Part shown: one piece after another, positions 26,376-35,600 of the stretch
How positions within the stretch are numbered: the first letter of the stretch is position 1
Layout: the number at the start of each line of letters is the position of its first letter
Assembly: GCF_025245835.1 (NCBI RefSeq)
Contig: NZ_JAOBWS010000002.1
Location: 124,001-188,000, forward strand
Direction of reading: 5' to 3'
Length of the DNA stretch: 64,000 nucleotides
Origin: Rheinheimera sp. 4Y26
GTDB taxonomy: Bacteria; Pseudomonadota; Gammaproteobacteria; Enterobacterales; Alteromonadaceae
The notes under the pieces: generated by a model
The model's input: the letters and a program-made list of their open reading frames with translations, nothing else
The model's database searches: none
Told to the model about the DNA's origin: nothing
Translations under genes and position numbers: made by a program

Positions 26376-29300
26376 TTAACCGGCGTTATCGCTCATGGTC
26401 ATTAATGAGGCATTACCGCCTGCCGCTGTGGTGTTTACAGTGACAGTTTTTTCGGTGACTAAACGATGCACTAAACGCTCGTCGGCCGGTGTGGTAATCA
26501 GCGGCGAAATAGCGCCGTCACGGGCGGCAATCAGCTCACCGGTCAGGGCTTTGACTGCACTGCCAGCTTCGACAATAGCTGCGGCGATGATGTTGTTGCT
26601 GATCAAGGCCTTGAGCTGCGACAGCTTCACCACGGTAAACAAAGTTGGCGTCAGACCAGCATTGAGCAGCACTTTACGGCAAGCATCGGCTTCAGCAACA
26701 AACTGATCTTCCACCGCTACTACCACAGCGTTACCTGTTGCCAGCGCCGTCATCAGGCTCAGCATCCAGTATTTAAAGCAGGCGCTTTCATCACGCACTG
26801 CCGCCACTACACCACGGGCTTCCAGGAACAATTGGTTTGATTCACCTGTAGGTCCTGGCAAAGTCAGTGGCGCGGCCAGCTGCTTTTCAATGTCATTGAG
26901 TAAATGACGGGCCGACTGGATCACCTGCTCTAAGTCTTGCTCTTGTTTCACTACCACTGAGTTAGAAGCCAGCTGCGCCAGGAACTGACGAATAACAGAG
27001 CTGCGGCTATTGATATCGAGTGCTGCCCAGGCCGGTTGGGCTTTTTTCGCTTGTTGCAGTGTGCTGTGAAGCGCAGCGTCGTTGCTGCTGGCACTTAACA
27101 GGGCCTGGCGTTTGGCATCGGCCAGCGGCGCTTCAGTCACGTTCAGGTTGTCTTTCACCAGACGGCTTAAGTAGAAAGGACCACCGGCTTTCGGGCCAGT
27201 GCCTGACAAACCACAACCCCCAAATGGCTGCACGCCAACCACAGCACCAATCATATTGCGGTTGATATAAATGTTACCGGCTTTTACTTCACGGGCGACT
27301 TGCTGCGTCACTTCGGCAATACGGCTGTGCACACCCATGGTCAGGCCATAACCTGTGGCGTTAATCTGCGCTATGACGTTATCGAGCTCATCAGCCTTAA
27401 AGCGGATGATGTGTACCACAGGGCCAAAAACTTCGCGCTCTAATAAGCTTAAGTTTTTGATTTCATACAAACGTGGTGCAAAGAAAAAGTGGCCTTCGCC
27501 TGTTGGGGCTTTGCAGGCGTAATGCAGCGTTGCTTTACCTTCCAGGTATTGCACATGATTATTCAGGCCGGTTAAGGCTTTTTGGTCAATCACAGGGCCA
27601 ACGTCAGTGCTTAAAAACGCCGGGTCGCCTACATGCAGCTCCTGCATCGCACCTTTAATCATGTGGATAATTTTATCGGCCACATCTTCCTGCAGGAACA
27701 ACACCCGAAGCGCGGAGCAGCGCTGACCGGCACTCTGGAAACCTGAAGACACCACATCGTCCACCACTTGCTCCGGCAGCGCAGTCGAGTCAACAATCAT
27801 ACAGTTCTGACCACCGGTTTCGGCAATCAGCGGCACCGGCTCACCACCACGTTCGGCCAGCTTACGGGCAATCCAGCTGCCGGTTTCGGTAGAACCTGTG
27901 AACATCACTGCCTGAATACGGCTATCCGGCACAATATGCTCACCCACAGCGCGGCCAGGGGCAATCACCAGCTCCACCACACCTTGTGGCAGGCCGGCTT
28001 CACGCCAGAGCTCAATAGCTCGCACCGCAATTAAACTGGTTTGTTCGGCAGGTTTAGCCACAACTGTGTTACCTGCGGCAACAGCGGCCGACACCTGGCC
28101 TAAGAAAATCGCCAGTGGGAAGTTCCATGGGCTGATACAAAGCACCACACCACGGCTGTGTTGTGGTTTTGCGAACATTTCTTCAGCGCGGGCTGCGTAA
28201 TAACGGCAAAAATCAACGGCTTCGCGCACTTCAGCCACGCTGTCGCCCACAGTTTTACCTGCTTCTTTGACACAAATGGCAATCAGCTCGTCACGGTTGG
28301 CTTCCAGTGCATCAGCCAGTTTACGCAGGCTGTCAGCACGTGCTGCCACCGGTGTTGCTGTCCAGGCCGGGAAAGCAGCTTCTGCACTGTCCACCAGCGC
28401 TTTCATTTGCTCTGGCGTGGCGTGCTGGTGATAACCAATAATTTCGGCGTGGTTGGCCGGGTTACGTACCGCTTTGGCACCTTCAACCGCAGGCTGAGCC
28501 GTTGCTTTGGCCAGCCAGTTATTCAGGTTGTTACGCAGTGGCGTTAACGCATCAATTTCTGTTAAATCAATACCTTTAGAGTTTTTACGCTCGCTGCCAT
28601 AGAGGTTAACCGACAGCGGAATTTGGGTATTACGTTTTTGTTTCCAGCCACGCACAGTTTCCACCGGATCTTTGAGTAAAGATTCCACCGGAATGTTTTC
28701 ATCGACGATGTTATTCACAAACGAGCTGTTGGCACCGTTTTCCAGCAGGCGACGGACTAAATAAGCCAATAAGTCGGAATGTTCACCCACTGGCGCGTAA
28801 ATACGGCACGGCACTTTATCGTCGGCGACCACCTGGTCGTATAACGCATCACCCATACCGTGCAGGCGCTGGAATTCATAACCGGTGCGATCCGGTGCCA
28901 TTTCTAAAATAGTGGCGACTGTGTAGGCGTTGTGGGTAGCGAACATTGGGTAAATGCTGTCGCGGTATTCCAACAACTTGCGGGCACAGGCCTGATAAGA
29001 CACGTCGGTTGAAGGTTTGCGGCTAAATACCGGGAAATCGTCATGGCCTTCGGTCTGACTGATTTTTACTTCAGTGTCCCAATAAGCGCCTTTTACCAGA
29101 CGCACCATCAGTTTACGGCCCACTTTCACCGTCAGCTCGCGCAGCCATTCCACTAAATGAATACAACGTTTGGAATAAGCCTGAATGGCCAGACCAAAAC
29201 CTTCCCAACCGGCTAAGTCGGCATCTGAGAACACGGCTTCAATAATATCCAGCGATAAATCCAGGCGGTCGGCTTCTTCAGCGTCCACCGTAAAGCTGAT

Positions 29301-30155
29301 GTTGTAACCTTTGGCGGCCAGAGCTAACTCTTTGAGTTTTGGCACCAGTTCGTTCATCACGCGGTCGCGGTGTGAAAATTCATACCTTGGGTGAATCGCC
29401 GAGAGTTTGACTGAAATGCCAGGGCTTTTAAAAGGCCCACGATTTTGCGCGGCTTTACCAATGACGTTAATGGCCATCATGTAACTTTGGAAATAACGTT
29501 CGGCGTCGGCCATGGTGCGGGCGCCTTCGCCCAGCATGTCGTAAGAGTAGGTAAAACCTTTGTTTTCCAGCTCAACAGCACGTTCTACCGCTTTGTCGAT
29601 GGTGGTGCCCATCACAAACTGGGTGCCCATAATCTGCATGGCATAACGCACCGCCTGACGAATAACTGGCTCGCCTAAGCGGCCGCAGGTGCGCTTGAGT
29701 AAACCAAACTGGTGTTTTTTCTGCTCGTCACTGTAGTTCACCAGCTTGCCGGTTAGTAATAAACCCCAGGCTGAAGCATTTACAAACAACGACTCGCTGT
29801 TGCCTAAGTGTGAGCTCCAGTCGCCTTGCGATAATTTGTCGCGGATCAGGCGATCGGCAGTATGGCTGTCTGGCACGCGCAATAAGGCTTCGGCCAGACA
29901 CATCAGCACCAGGCCTTCTTCGGTGGATAATGAAAACTCATTTAACAGCGCGTCGACGCCGCCTTTGCCAACCTGGGCTTTACGGATATTCACCACCAGC
30001 TGGCGGGCTTTTTCCCAGGCGCGTGAGCGGGCCTGCACGCCGATGTCGGCCAGCGGTAATAACAAATCCAGTACTTTTTCTTCGTCAGCGCGGTAAAAGT
30101 TGCGCAGAGTTTGGCGCAGCGGGTTGGTTGCGGTCAGATCGCCGTTAAATAACAT
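26376..30155 (-). CDS. putA: Bifunctional proline dehydrogenase / P5C dehydrogenase PutA
   Basis: Oxidises proline to glutamate in two steps, passing electrons from FAD to the membrane quinone pool. Proline dehydrogenase domain at about residues 188-485, with the substrate motif YEFQRLHGMGD; P5C dehydrogenase domain at about 555-1000, with FTGSTETG, ETGGQNC and catalytic Cys813 (AGQRCSAL). A C-terminal domain follows (1000-1259) and ends VNTTAAGGNASLMTM, the conserved tail of long PutAs. The N-terminus lacks the ribbon-helix-helix DNA-binding domain of E. coli PutA, so this is the long, non-DNA-binding type. A divergent Lrp-family gene is the likely regulator. Confidence 0.96.
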   Translation of the reverse strand: MLFNGDLTATNPLRQTLRNFYRADEEKVLDLLLPLADIGVQARSRAWEKARQLVVNIRKAQVGKGGVDALLNEFSLSTEEGLVLMCLAEALLRVPDSHTADRLIRDKLSQGDWSSHLGNSESLFVNASAWGLLLTGKLVNYSDEQKKHQFGLLKRTCGRLGEPVIRQAVRYAMQIMGTQFVMGTTIDKAVERAVELENKGFTYSYDMLGEGARTMADAERYFQSYMMAINVIGKAAQNRGPFKSPGISVKLSAIHPRYEFSHRDRVMNELVPKLKELALAAKGYNISFTVDAEEADRLDLSLDIIEAVFSDADLAGWEGFGLAIQAYSKRCIHLVEWLRELTVKVGRKLMVRLVKGAYWDTEVKISQTEGHDDFPVFSRKPSTDVSYQACARKLLEYRDSIYPMFATHNAYTVATILEMAPDRTGYEFQRLHGMGDALYDQVVADDKVPCRIYAPVGEHSDLLAYLVRRLLENGANSSFVNNIVDENIPVESLLKDPVETVRGWKQKRNTQIPLSVNLYGSERKNSKGIDLTEIDALTPLRNNLNNWLAKATAQPAVEGAKAVRNPANHAEIIGYHQHATPEQMKALVDSAEAAFPAWTATPVAARADSLRKLADALEANRDELIAICVKEAGKTVGDSVAEVREAVDFCRYYAARAEEMFAKPQHSRGVVLCISPWNFPLAIFLGQVSAAVAAGNTVVAKPAEQTSLIAVRAIELWREAGLPQGVVELVIAPGRAVGEHIVPDSRIQAVMFTGSTETGSWIARKLAERGGEPVPLIAETGGQNCMIVDSTALPEQVVDDVVSSGFQSAGQRCSALRVLFLQEDVADKIIHMIKGAMQELHVGDPAFLSTDVGPVIDQKALTGLNNHVQYLEGKATLHYACKAPTGEGHFFFAPRLYEIKNLSLLEREVFGPVVHIIRFKADELDNVIAQINATGYGLTMGVHSRIAEVTQQVAREVKAGNIYINRNMIGAVVGVQPFGGCGLSGTGPKAGGPFYLSRLVKDNLNVTEAPLADAKRQALLSASSNDAALHSTLQQAKKAQPAWAALDINSRSSVIRQFLAQLASNSVVVKQEQDLEQVIQSARHLLNDIEKQLAAPLTLPGPTGESNQLFLEARGVVAAVRDESACFKYWMLSLMTALATGNAVVVAVEDQFVAEADACRKVLLNAGLTPTLFTVVKLSQLKALISNNIIAAAIVEAGSAVKALTGELIAARDGAISPLITTPADERLVHRLVTEKTVTVNTTAAGGNASLMTMSDNAG

Positions 30156-30209
30156 AATAATGATCCCGGTTGATACAAAAATAAATGCTGCATTCTAGTG
30201 AAAACACAG

Positions 30210-30285
30210 CCGTATTTGGTGGTTTAATTCCGGCTATAACCCTATATAATTCGGTTTAACTACTAACTAACCAGAAAAAATACGG
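30210..30285. promoter_or_regulatory. Inverted repeat in the putA-regulator intergenic region
   Basis: CCGTATTT (30210-30217) is mirrored by AAATACGG (30278-30285) across the 132-base divergent gap. An AT-rich stretch with TATATAAT lies between them. This fits a pair of operator half-sites for the adjacent Lrp-family protein, which usually binds several spaced sites, but is inferred from position only. Confidence 0.35.
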
Positions 30286-30287
30286 TT

Positions 30288-30764
30288 ATGACCCAATCTG
30301 ATAAAACCAGAACACTCGACAGGATAGACCGCACAATTTTAGACACTCTGCAAAAGGATGGCCGCATTTCCAATGTGGAGCTGGCCAAAAGAGTGAATTT
30401 AAGCCCAAGCCCTTGTATTGACAGGGTGCGCAAGCTGGAGCAGGAAGGTTTTATTGAAGGCTACGGCGCTAAGTTATCGGCCTCTAAACTCGGTATGGGC
30501 ACAGCGGCTTTTATTCAGGTGACGCTGGACCGCACCACAGGCGCTGTATTTGACCAGTTTCGCGACGCAGTGGTGAATATTGCCGAAGTAGCCGAATGCC
30601 ATATGGTAGCCGGCGGTTTTGATTATCTGCTGAAATTGCGCCTCTCCAGCATGGAAGCCTACCGCGCCGTGCTTGGCCGTATTGTTGATTTGCCGGGTGT
30701 GTTACAAACCCACACTTATGTGGTGATTGAAAAAGTAAAACAGGACTCGGGTTTGCCGTTGTAG
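30288..30764 (+). CDS. Lrp/AsnC family transcriptional regulator
   Basis: An N-terminal winged helix-turn-helix (LDRIDRTILDTLQKDGRISN ... VELAKRVNLSPSPCIDRVRK) and a C-terminal RAM ligand domain (about residues 75-150, ECHMVAGGFDYLLKLR). It is close to Lrp itself in the helix region. Divergent from putA, which in related bacteria points to a proline-responsive activator (PutR type). Whether it is the global Lrp or a local regulator cannot be settled here; the position favours local. 158 residues, normal length. Confidence 0.9.
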   Translation: MTQSDKTRTLDRIDRTILDTLQKDGRISNVELAKRVNLSPSPCIDRVRKLEQEGFIEGYGAKLSASKLGMGTAAFIQVTLDRTTGAVFDQFRDAVVNIAEVAECHMVAGGFDYLLKLRLSSMEAYRAVLGRIVDLPGVLQTHTYVVIEKVKQDSGLPL

Positions 30765-31258
30765 CTTTGCTTTTTCGCGGGTGCAGGCTGACTTTCGGTG
30801 CGAACCGGCGCAGGCTGTTGATTTTTTCACTGTCTGCTGTTGTGCGACCTGCTGGTCGTATCGACTTATTTAATGCCTGCGATATGGCGCTTAGGCGGGG
30901 TTTCGCCTCTTTCGGTTTGATGCTCTTATGTTAAATAAGGATGGGGGGCTATCAGAATAGACCTGAACCAGACAGATGCTGCTTTTGCTGCTTTGTAAAT
31001 GCAATAAAGTTGCCAGCTGTGGTAAGTCGCCAAAAACTGATCGCTGAGTTTACTGCACAATATACAGATCAAAAGTCAAATTTAAGGACAACGAATAAGT
31101 TTTTAACTTCAAAGTGTTTTACTACTATTGATATATAAAACAATTACTTAAGTAAAAACCAGTGCAGGAAACCAGGATTAACCACCCACACCGGCAACGG
31201 AAAATAACAATGCTGCTTTGTGGCACGCTCAGAGTGTAGCGACCACTGAGCTGTGATG
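30765..31258. other. Gene-poor region after the Lrp-family regulator
   Basis: 494 bases. The first part has short GC hairpins (CGACC-TGCT-GGTCG near 30846; AGGCG-GGGTTT-CGCCT near 30893), perhaps the end of the regulator transcript. The second part (about 31050-31160) is AT-rich. An open frame at 30941-31138 has no ribosome binding site and no protein-like composition, so I do not call it. It may be decayed sequence. Confidence 0.5.
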
Positions 31259-31756
31259 TTAAGGGATCATGCCACAACGCCATACCCGCACTGTTTTTGT
31301 TTCGGTGCGACAGTTGGTTTCCACAGTTCTGGTTTTTGTTTGGGTGTCTATTCTGTCTGAGATCAGCGGAATACTCCCGCTATACCAACCTGAACGAAAT
31401 GAAGTTTCGTTGTAGTTGTTGTAACTCCGGGCCCAGTACGTTTGAAAAGCAGTTTTAAAATCGCTGGCAGGGCAGCTGCTGGTTACTGCCAACACTAAAT
31501 TGCTGCTGGCGTTCATAAAATAGTCGGTTCCATGCACAGGCGGGTACCACAGATAATCATTGACACTTAAATCTATCCGTCCGCTATAACCACAGTGCCT
31601 GTTAGATTCGGTATAAGTTTCAGTAATATAGTCGCAAACCCGAACCTGTCTTTCTTCATAGTCCCAGTAACCGCCACCACCAGGACAACTGGGGGCAGCA
31701 GCAACATCAGCCAATAAAAAGGCCAATAATCCGGCCGCAATTTGTATTTTTTTCAT
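31259..31756 (-). CDS. Hypothetical secreted Cys-rich protein
   Basis: 165 residues from the ATG at 31756, which has AGGAG 7 bases upstream; an ATG at 31777 overlapping the upstream stop is the alternative. A clear signal peptide (MKKIQIAAGLLAFLLADVAAA) is followed by a mature part with six cysteines, Gly-rich PGGGGYW, many Tyr/Thr/Ser, and two similar charged strands around Cys (RQVRVCDYI and KTVRVWRCG). Probably periplasmic or secreted and disulfide-bonded. No family is recognised. Cotranscribed with the next gene upstream. Confidence 0.65.
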   Translation of the reverse strand: MKKIQIAAGLLAFLLADVAAAPSCPGGGGYWDYEERQVRVCDYITETYTESNRHCGYSGRIDLSVNDYLWYPPVHGTDYFMNASSNLVLAVTSSCPASDFKTAFQTYWARSYNNYNETSFRSGWYSGSIPLISDRIDTQTKTRTVETNCRTETKTVRVWRCGMIP

Positions 31757-31776
31757 GGTTTCTCCTGTTGGTGTCA

Positions 31777-32640
31777 TTACAAACCAGCTTGTTTTAACTG
31801 GCTTTCACTAAACACTGAGCGCAACTGCTCAAGCGCTTCGTGATTGGTTCTGATAGGGCTTGGCGCATAAGGGCTTACCGACGTGCCCGGCAGAATCTCT
31901 TCGGCGGCGGAAAAAATGGCAGGTGAAAGTCTGGCTATCTCCTGGCGCTGGAACTCATCGAGTTGACCTATCTTGTTTAACCTGGTGCTCAGTTGTTGTG
32001 CTTGCTGCTGAATGCGCACTTGCGCTTGCGAACGTTCATATCGCAGGTAGTTTTGATACTGTTGCGGGCTTAGTATTTTTTTAAGTTCTTCGTTGTATAG
32101 CTGGCCGCTTTGCTGCGCCTTTTGCAGATAGTCTGCATTCAGCTGCTCAGCATCACCTTGTGGTTGCCTGGCCAGTTGCTGCAGTTCATGCCAGCTTTGT
32201 AAATCAGCTTTGGTTTTGGCTTGCAGCAGCTCACTGAGTTTGTTTTGTTGTTCAGCGTCCAGGCTTAGCATGCTGCCAAGCTGACTGACCGCCGGAAGTA
32301 CGGCATGCAAATAAAGGCTGTCTTCAAGCTCGGCCATGCCGGATTTTTGTGTTGTTCCGTTATCTGCAGCAGTGTTTTGCGTGACTGCAGCGGCCCCGGC
32401 TGAGGCTGCGGTGTTGGTAGTAGATTTAATGTCTACAGCTGGCTGACCGGCAAACTGTGGTTCTGTATCGCGACTTGTAACATTCTGCTGTGGTGAACTG
32501 CTCTGAGCAGGACTCAGCGCCTTGCTTTGGAACTGTTCTGCGCCGGCAGCTGTGGAATTGTCGTCAAATAACTGTAAAGCGAACAATGTCAGCAATGAAC
32601 CACTGGCAAAGCCTAAAAAGCCTGAAAGGATAGAATTCAC
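31777..32640 (-). CDS. Hypothetical membrane-anchored, coiled-coil protein
   Basis: 287 residues from a GTG at 32640 with GAGG 6 bases upstream; the frame continues to 32682 but that N-terminus is unconvincing. One N-terminal membrane helix (about residues 4-24), a Ser/Thr/Ala/Gln-rich linker, and a helical Gln-rich domain (about 105-225) with LSLDAEQQNKLSELLQ and ILSPQQYQNYLRYERSQ. These recall the LTXXQ-type helical repeats of Spy/CpxP periplasmic chaperones, only loosely. The stop overlaps the ATG at 31777 as TAATG, which ties it to the secreted protein. Confidence 0.6.
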   Translation of the reverse strand: MNSILSGFLGFASGSLLTLFALQLFDDNSTAAGAEQFQSKALSPAQSSSPQQNVTSRDTEPQFAGQPAVDIKSTTNTAASAGAAAVTQNTAADNGTTQKSGMAELEDSLYLHAVLPAVSQLGSMLSLDAEQQNKLSELLQAKTKADLQSWHELQQLARQPQGDAEQLNADYLQKAQQSGQLYNEELKKILSPQQYQNYLRYERSQAQVRIQQQAQQLSTRLNKIGQLDEFQRQEIARLSPAIFSAAEEILPGTSVSPYAPSPIRTNHEALEQLRSVFSESQLKQAGL

Positions 32641-33250
32641 AAATAACCTCTTGCTGTAACTGAGGGGCAAGTTGCACCACAACGGCTATGTAGCCTTGAC
32701 TCTGATAAACGGCAGAAAACACTAACCGCAATCAGTGATTTACAAATAATTTACTATTAATAAATTTGTGATATTAAATTGATAATTTATGATGGCGTGC
32801 AAAACCGCAGGTGCTGACAGGCTCAAAAAGCAGAGCAGAACCACAACACACAAAAGCTGAATGCAAAAAGCCGAAAAGAAAAAACAACAATGTTGTTGCC
32901 CTGTGCAAAGTGACAGGCGGAGCGGTGAAACTGTTTAAAAATAATCAAGATTCAGGATGCAAAATAGGTGTGTAGGTGGTTGCTGTAACTTAACAGCAAG
33001 ATGATGTGTGAATGGCATCTGTGGCGCGGATTTGGTCTCATCGGATAACGCACTCCCTATTCTGGTTTAAGAGGGTGAGTCCAAAACAAAGCGGTGAATC
33101 ATCATACAAATAACGTAAAATCGCGGTCAGGTTTTGCATTTTGTCTTTTCTGGCCAGATAGCATCAGGCAGGGAACAAAACCTCACTTTCATATTTTTCA
33201 GCAGCCTAAGATTGGTGTATGGCTGCAGGTGCTTGGTATAAGGAAATCAG
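32641..33250. other. Long intergenic region with promoters on both sides
   Basis: About 610 bases. Near 32745-32795 it is very AT-rich, the likely promoter of the reverse-strand pair. A short palindrome ACAACAATGTTGT lies near 32885. The rest, up to the GFA gene, shows no gene, RNA family or long repeat that I can support; the gene at 33251 has AAGGA about 7 bases before its start. Confidence 0.45.
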
Positions 33251-33667
33251 ATGTATCAGGGTAGTTGTTTATGTGGGGCTGTTGTTTTAGAAGTCACGGC
33301 GGGTATTCAATCTATTATTCATTGTCATTGTTCAAAGTGCCGGAAAAGCAGTGGCACTGCTTACGCAACAAATGGTTTTATTGCTAAAAGTGCGCTTGTG
33401 ATTAAACAAGGGCAAGAACACATTCGGTATTATGAAATGACGCCCGGCAAAAAGCGGCATTTTTGCAAAGTCTGTGCTTCGCCAATTTTTAGCAGCAATG
33501 AGGCTGCCCCTGAATTGTTAAGGTTAAGGTTGGGCATCTTAGACTCTGATATTGCTGAACGTCCGATGTCACACAACTTTGTATCTTCCAGCGCCAACTG
33601 GGATGATCTGGACGCAATATTGCCAAGATACGATGGTCATGAGCCAGGACGCACTCCCGGAACCTGA
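33251..33667 (+). CDS. GFA family (CENP-V type) zinc-binding protein
   Basis: Small zinc-binding protein of the glutathione-dependent formaldehyde-activating family. Cys ligands are seen in GSCLCGAV (residues 4-11), HCHCSKCRKSSG (about 25-36) and FCKVCASPIF (about 73-82), the normal spacing. 138 residues. Family members are often misnamed; only some act on glutathione adducts, so the substrate is unknown. Single gene. Confidence 0.88.
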   Translation: MYQGSCLCGAVVLEVTAGIQSIIHCHCSKCRKSSGTAYATNGFIAKSALVIKQGQEHIRYYEMTPGKKRHFCKVCASPIFSSNEAAPELLRLRLGILDSDIAERPMSHNFVSSSANWDDLDAILPRYDGHEPGRTPGT

Positions 33668-33827
33668 GCCGCATTCACCATAGCGCCAGTAACTGTGGCC
33701 CGGGGCTTTGGGCGGGTACCTGGCCTTTTTAACAGCAATAAAATCAGGCCAGCAAACAAACCTGTTGCTGCAAGGGCTGGCTGATGCCGGCTTCAGCCGC
33801 CTTGCTCGTTATGTTGTGAACACCTGA

Positions 33828-34646
33828 CTAAAAACTTAATAATTGCCCTTCGATACTGCTGTGAATTTGTTCCTGTGCCAGTCGTTGTTGCCAGCTTTTG
33901 CTGATGGCGGCCAGCTCACCACTTTGTTGTAACTGCTGCGCTGCCTGTTGCCAGCGTGCGACTTCGCTGGCCGGGCTTTGCCGCGACATTAATAACCAGA
34001 CTTCAGTTTCAAAAAAGTGCAGCGCAGCCCGGTATTGCTCAGGTGCCAGCCCGGCTTCGCGCAGCAGGTATTGCATGCCCTGAGGTTCAAAAGCAATAGC
34101 ATTTAACCTGCGACTGCCAAGCCTTGCCAGATTCTGCGCATGGCTGGATGAGCTTTGTAAATTGGTAAAGCCCTGCGCCAGCAGCCATTCTTCCCGCACA
34201 TCACCCCGCACCACCCCAATACTTTCCAGTGCTCTGGCGTCATTCAGATGCTGCAGTTGTTGTGGGTCGTCCCTGTGCATATACAACACCCATTTTTTGC
34301 GCGCCAGCGGCATGATCCAGTGATAGTTATTTTCCCGCTCCAGGGTGCGGGAAAAACCATATAACAACACATGAGGCTGACGTGATGCCGTTAATAAAGC
34401 TCTGGATTCCGGCATCAGTTCAATATGGCTGTTATCACCGCTGATTTTTTGTAACGCACGCACTATATCAGTGGCATAACCTGTGAGCCGGCCATGACTG
34501 TCCAGATAACTGGAGGGTGGCTCGACCACGGTAATGATCTGTGGTGTTGCTGCGGTTTTGGCAAGGTCGGCGGCGAATACAAAGTTTGGCAGCTGAACAA
34601 CTAACAGCACAAGACTGCAAATTAACGGCAAGGCAAAGTGGCACAT
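33828..34646 (-). CDS. Periplasmic substrate-binding protein (SBP_bac_3 type)
   Basis: A signal peptide (residues 1-25, ending FAADL) is followed by a bilobed type II solute-binding fold of the amino-acid/family 3 kind: VVEPPSSYLDSHGRLTGYATDIVRAL is the family opening, and GVVRGDVREEWL the second-lobe hinge. No permease or ATPase gene is nearby, so it may act as a free sensor or serve a distant transporter. 272 residues. AGGA before the ATG supports the start. Confidence 0.8.
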   Translation of the reverse strand: MCHFALPLICSLVLLVVQLPNFVFAADLAKTAATPQIITVVEPPSSYLDSHGRLTGYATDIVRALQKISGDNSHIELMPESRALLTASRQPHVLLYGFSRTLERENNYHWIMPLARKKWVLYMHRDDPQQLQHLNDARALESIGVVRGDVREEWLLAQGFTNLQSSSSHAQNLARLGSRRLNAIAFEPQGMQYLLREAGLAPEQYRAALHFFETEVWLLMSRQSPASEVARWQQAAQQLQQSGELAAISKSWQQRLAQEQIHSSIEGQLLSF

Positions 34647-34892
34647 AAAGCAAATCCTTCTGCTTAGGGTGCTTGCAGTTTAGTATCTATAAACGGAACT
34701 TGATAGGAGCAAAGCACTGGTAAGATGTCAGGAGCCTTTTTAGGTGAGTGAAAGTTTTGTTGCTCTGGCTGAGTTTATCAATAAGCCCTGTGATGCCGTG
34801 CTCTGGTTTTGTCCGGACAGCACTATCGCGCAGGCATCCACTTAAGCAACGCAGCACCAAAGCGGCCGAGCTTTGCAATGCACAGACATCAG

Positions 34893-34909
34893 ATTCTAAA
34901 TTTTAGAAT
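34893..34909. promoter_or_regulatory. 17-bp palindrome upstream of doxX
   Basis: ATTCTAAA-T-TTTAGAAT is a perfect inverted repeat with 8-base arms and one central base, about 130 bases before the doxX start. The size and symmetry suit an operator for a dimeric regulator. Confidence 0.4.
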
Positions 34910-34966
34910 ATTATATCAAATTTAATCCAATTTATTAAAATTAATAACCCATCTATAGTTACACCA

Positions 34967-34988
34967 TCGACAGAACGATGACTGTCGA
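34967..34988 (+). promoter_or_regulatory. Inverted repeat in the doxX leader
   Basis: TCGACAG and CTGTCGA form perfect 7-base arms around 8 bases, 48 bases before the doxX ATG and just after a -10-like TATAGT (about 34954). It may be a second operator or a hairpin in the 5' leader. Confidence 0.4.
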
Positions 34989-35035
34989 AAGCAAATAACG
35001 CAGTCATTTTTAACGAATTAACTAAGGTGGAACTG

Positions 35036-35482
35036 ATGAACAATTCAATGCTGAAAAACTTATTAACTACCGATGCGGGTTATGGCGCTTTACTGCTGCG
35101 GGTACCTGTGGGGCTTATTTTTGTCGCTCATGGTGCGCAGAAGCTGTTTGGCTGGTTTGGTGGTTATGGCCTGGAAGGTACTGGCGGCTGGATGGAAAGT
35201 ATTGGTCTGGCGCCCGGTGTGTTGATGGCTTTTCTGGCCGGTGCTGCTGAGTTTTTTGGTGGTCTGGCATTGATTGCCGGTTTTTTAACCCGTCCGGCTG
35301 CTTTTGCGCTGAGTATTGCCATGCTGGTCGCCATTTTTAGTGTGCACTTTGCTAATGGCCTTTTTATGAGCAACAACGGTTACGAGTTTGGTTTGGCCTT
35401 GCTGGCGGCCAGCGCTTCGTTGATGTTCAGCGGCGCTGGTAAAGCATCTGTCGATGAGTTTCTGGCAGCCAAACTGAAATAA
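35036..35482 (+). CDS. DoxX family membrane protein
   Basis: About four transmembrane helices. RVPVGLIFVAHGAQKLFGWFGG (residues about 22-43) and the later AFLAGAAEFFGGLALIAGFLTRP are typical of the DoxX/DoxD family. The ATG at 35036 has AGGTGG 6 bases upstream; a GTG at 35027 is the longer alternative. Members are linked with thiosulfate or redox stress responses, but a biochemical role is not established for most. Next to pirin, a common pairing. Confidence 0.88.
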   Translation: MNNSMLKNLLTTDAGYGALLLRVPVGLIFVAHGAQKLFGWFGGYGLEGTGGWMESIGLAPGVLMAFLAGAAEFFGGLALIAGFLTRPAAFALSIAMLVAIFSVHFANGLFMSNNGYEFGLALLAASASLMFSGAGKASVDEFLAAKLK

Positions 35483-35600
35483 CAGCACCACCAAAACAAA
35501 TAAAAACAAGCAATAAACATCAGCCTGGCTGGCAGCCAGGCTGATGATGTCACGCCCACTAAAGGCTAACTGGCCCGGAATTAGGGCAGAGGAGTTCCTG

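Larger units (their letters stand above)
34647..35035. other. Intergenic region upstream of doxX
   Basis: 389 bases between divergent genes. The half nearest doxX (34890-34960) is strongly AT-rich and contains two inverted repeats, listed separately. The half nearest the binding-protein gene shows nothing I can name. Confidence 0.45.

Noticed and set aside
26104-26443. Open frames crossing the 49-bp repeats
   Set aside because: They exist only because the repeats lack stops; the frame changes with each unit, no ribosome binding site is present, and the peptide is repetitive nonsense.
30941-31138. 65-codon frame in the gap after the Lrp-family regulator
   Set aside because: No ribosome binding site and no protein-like composition or family resemblance.
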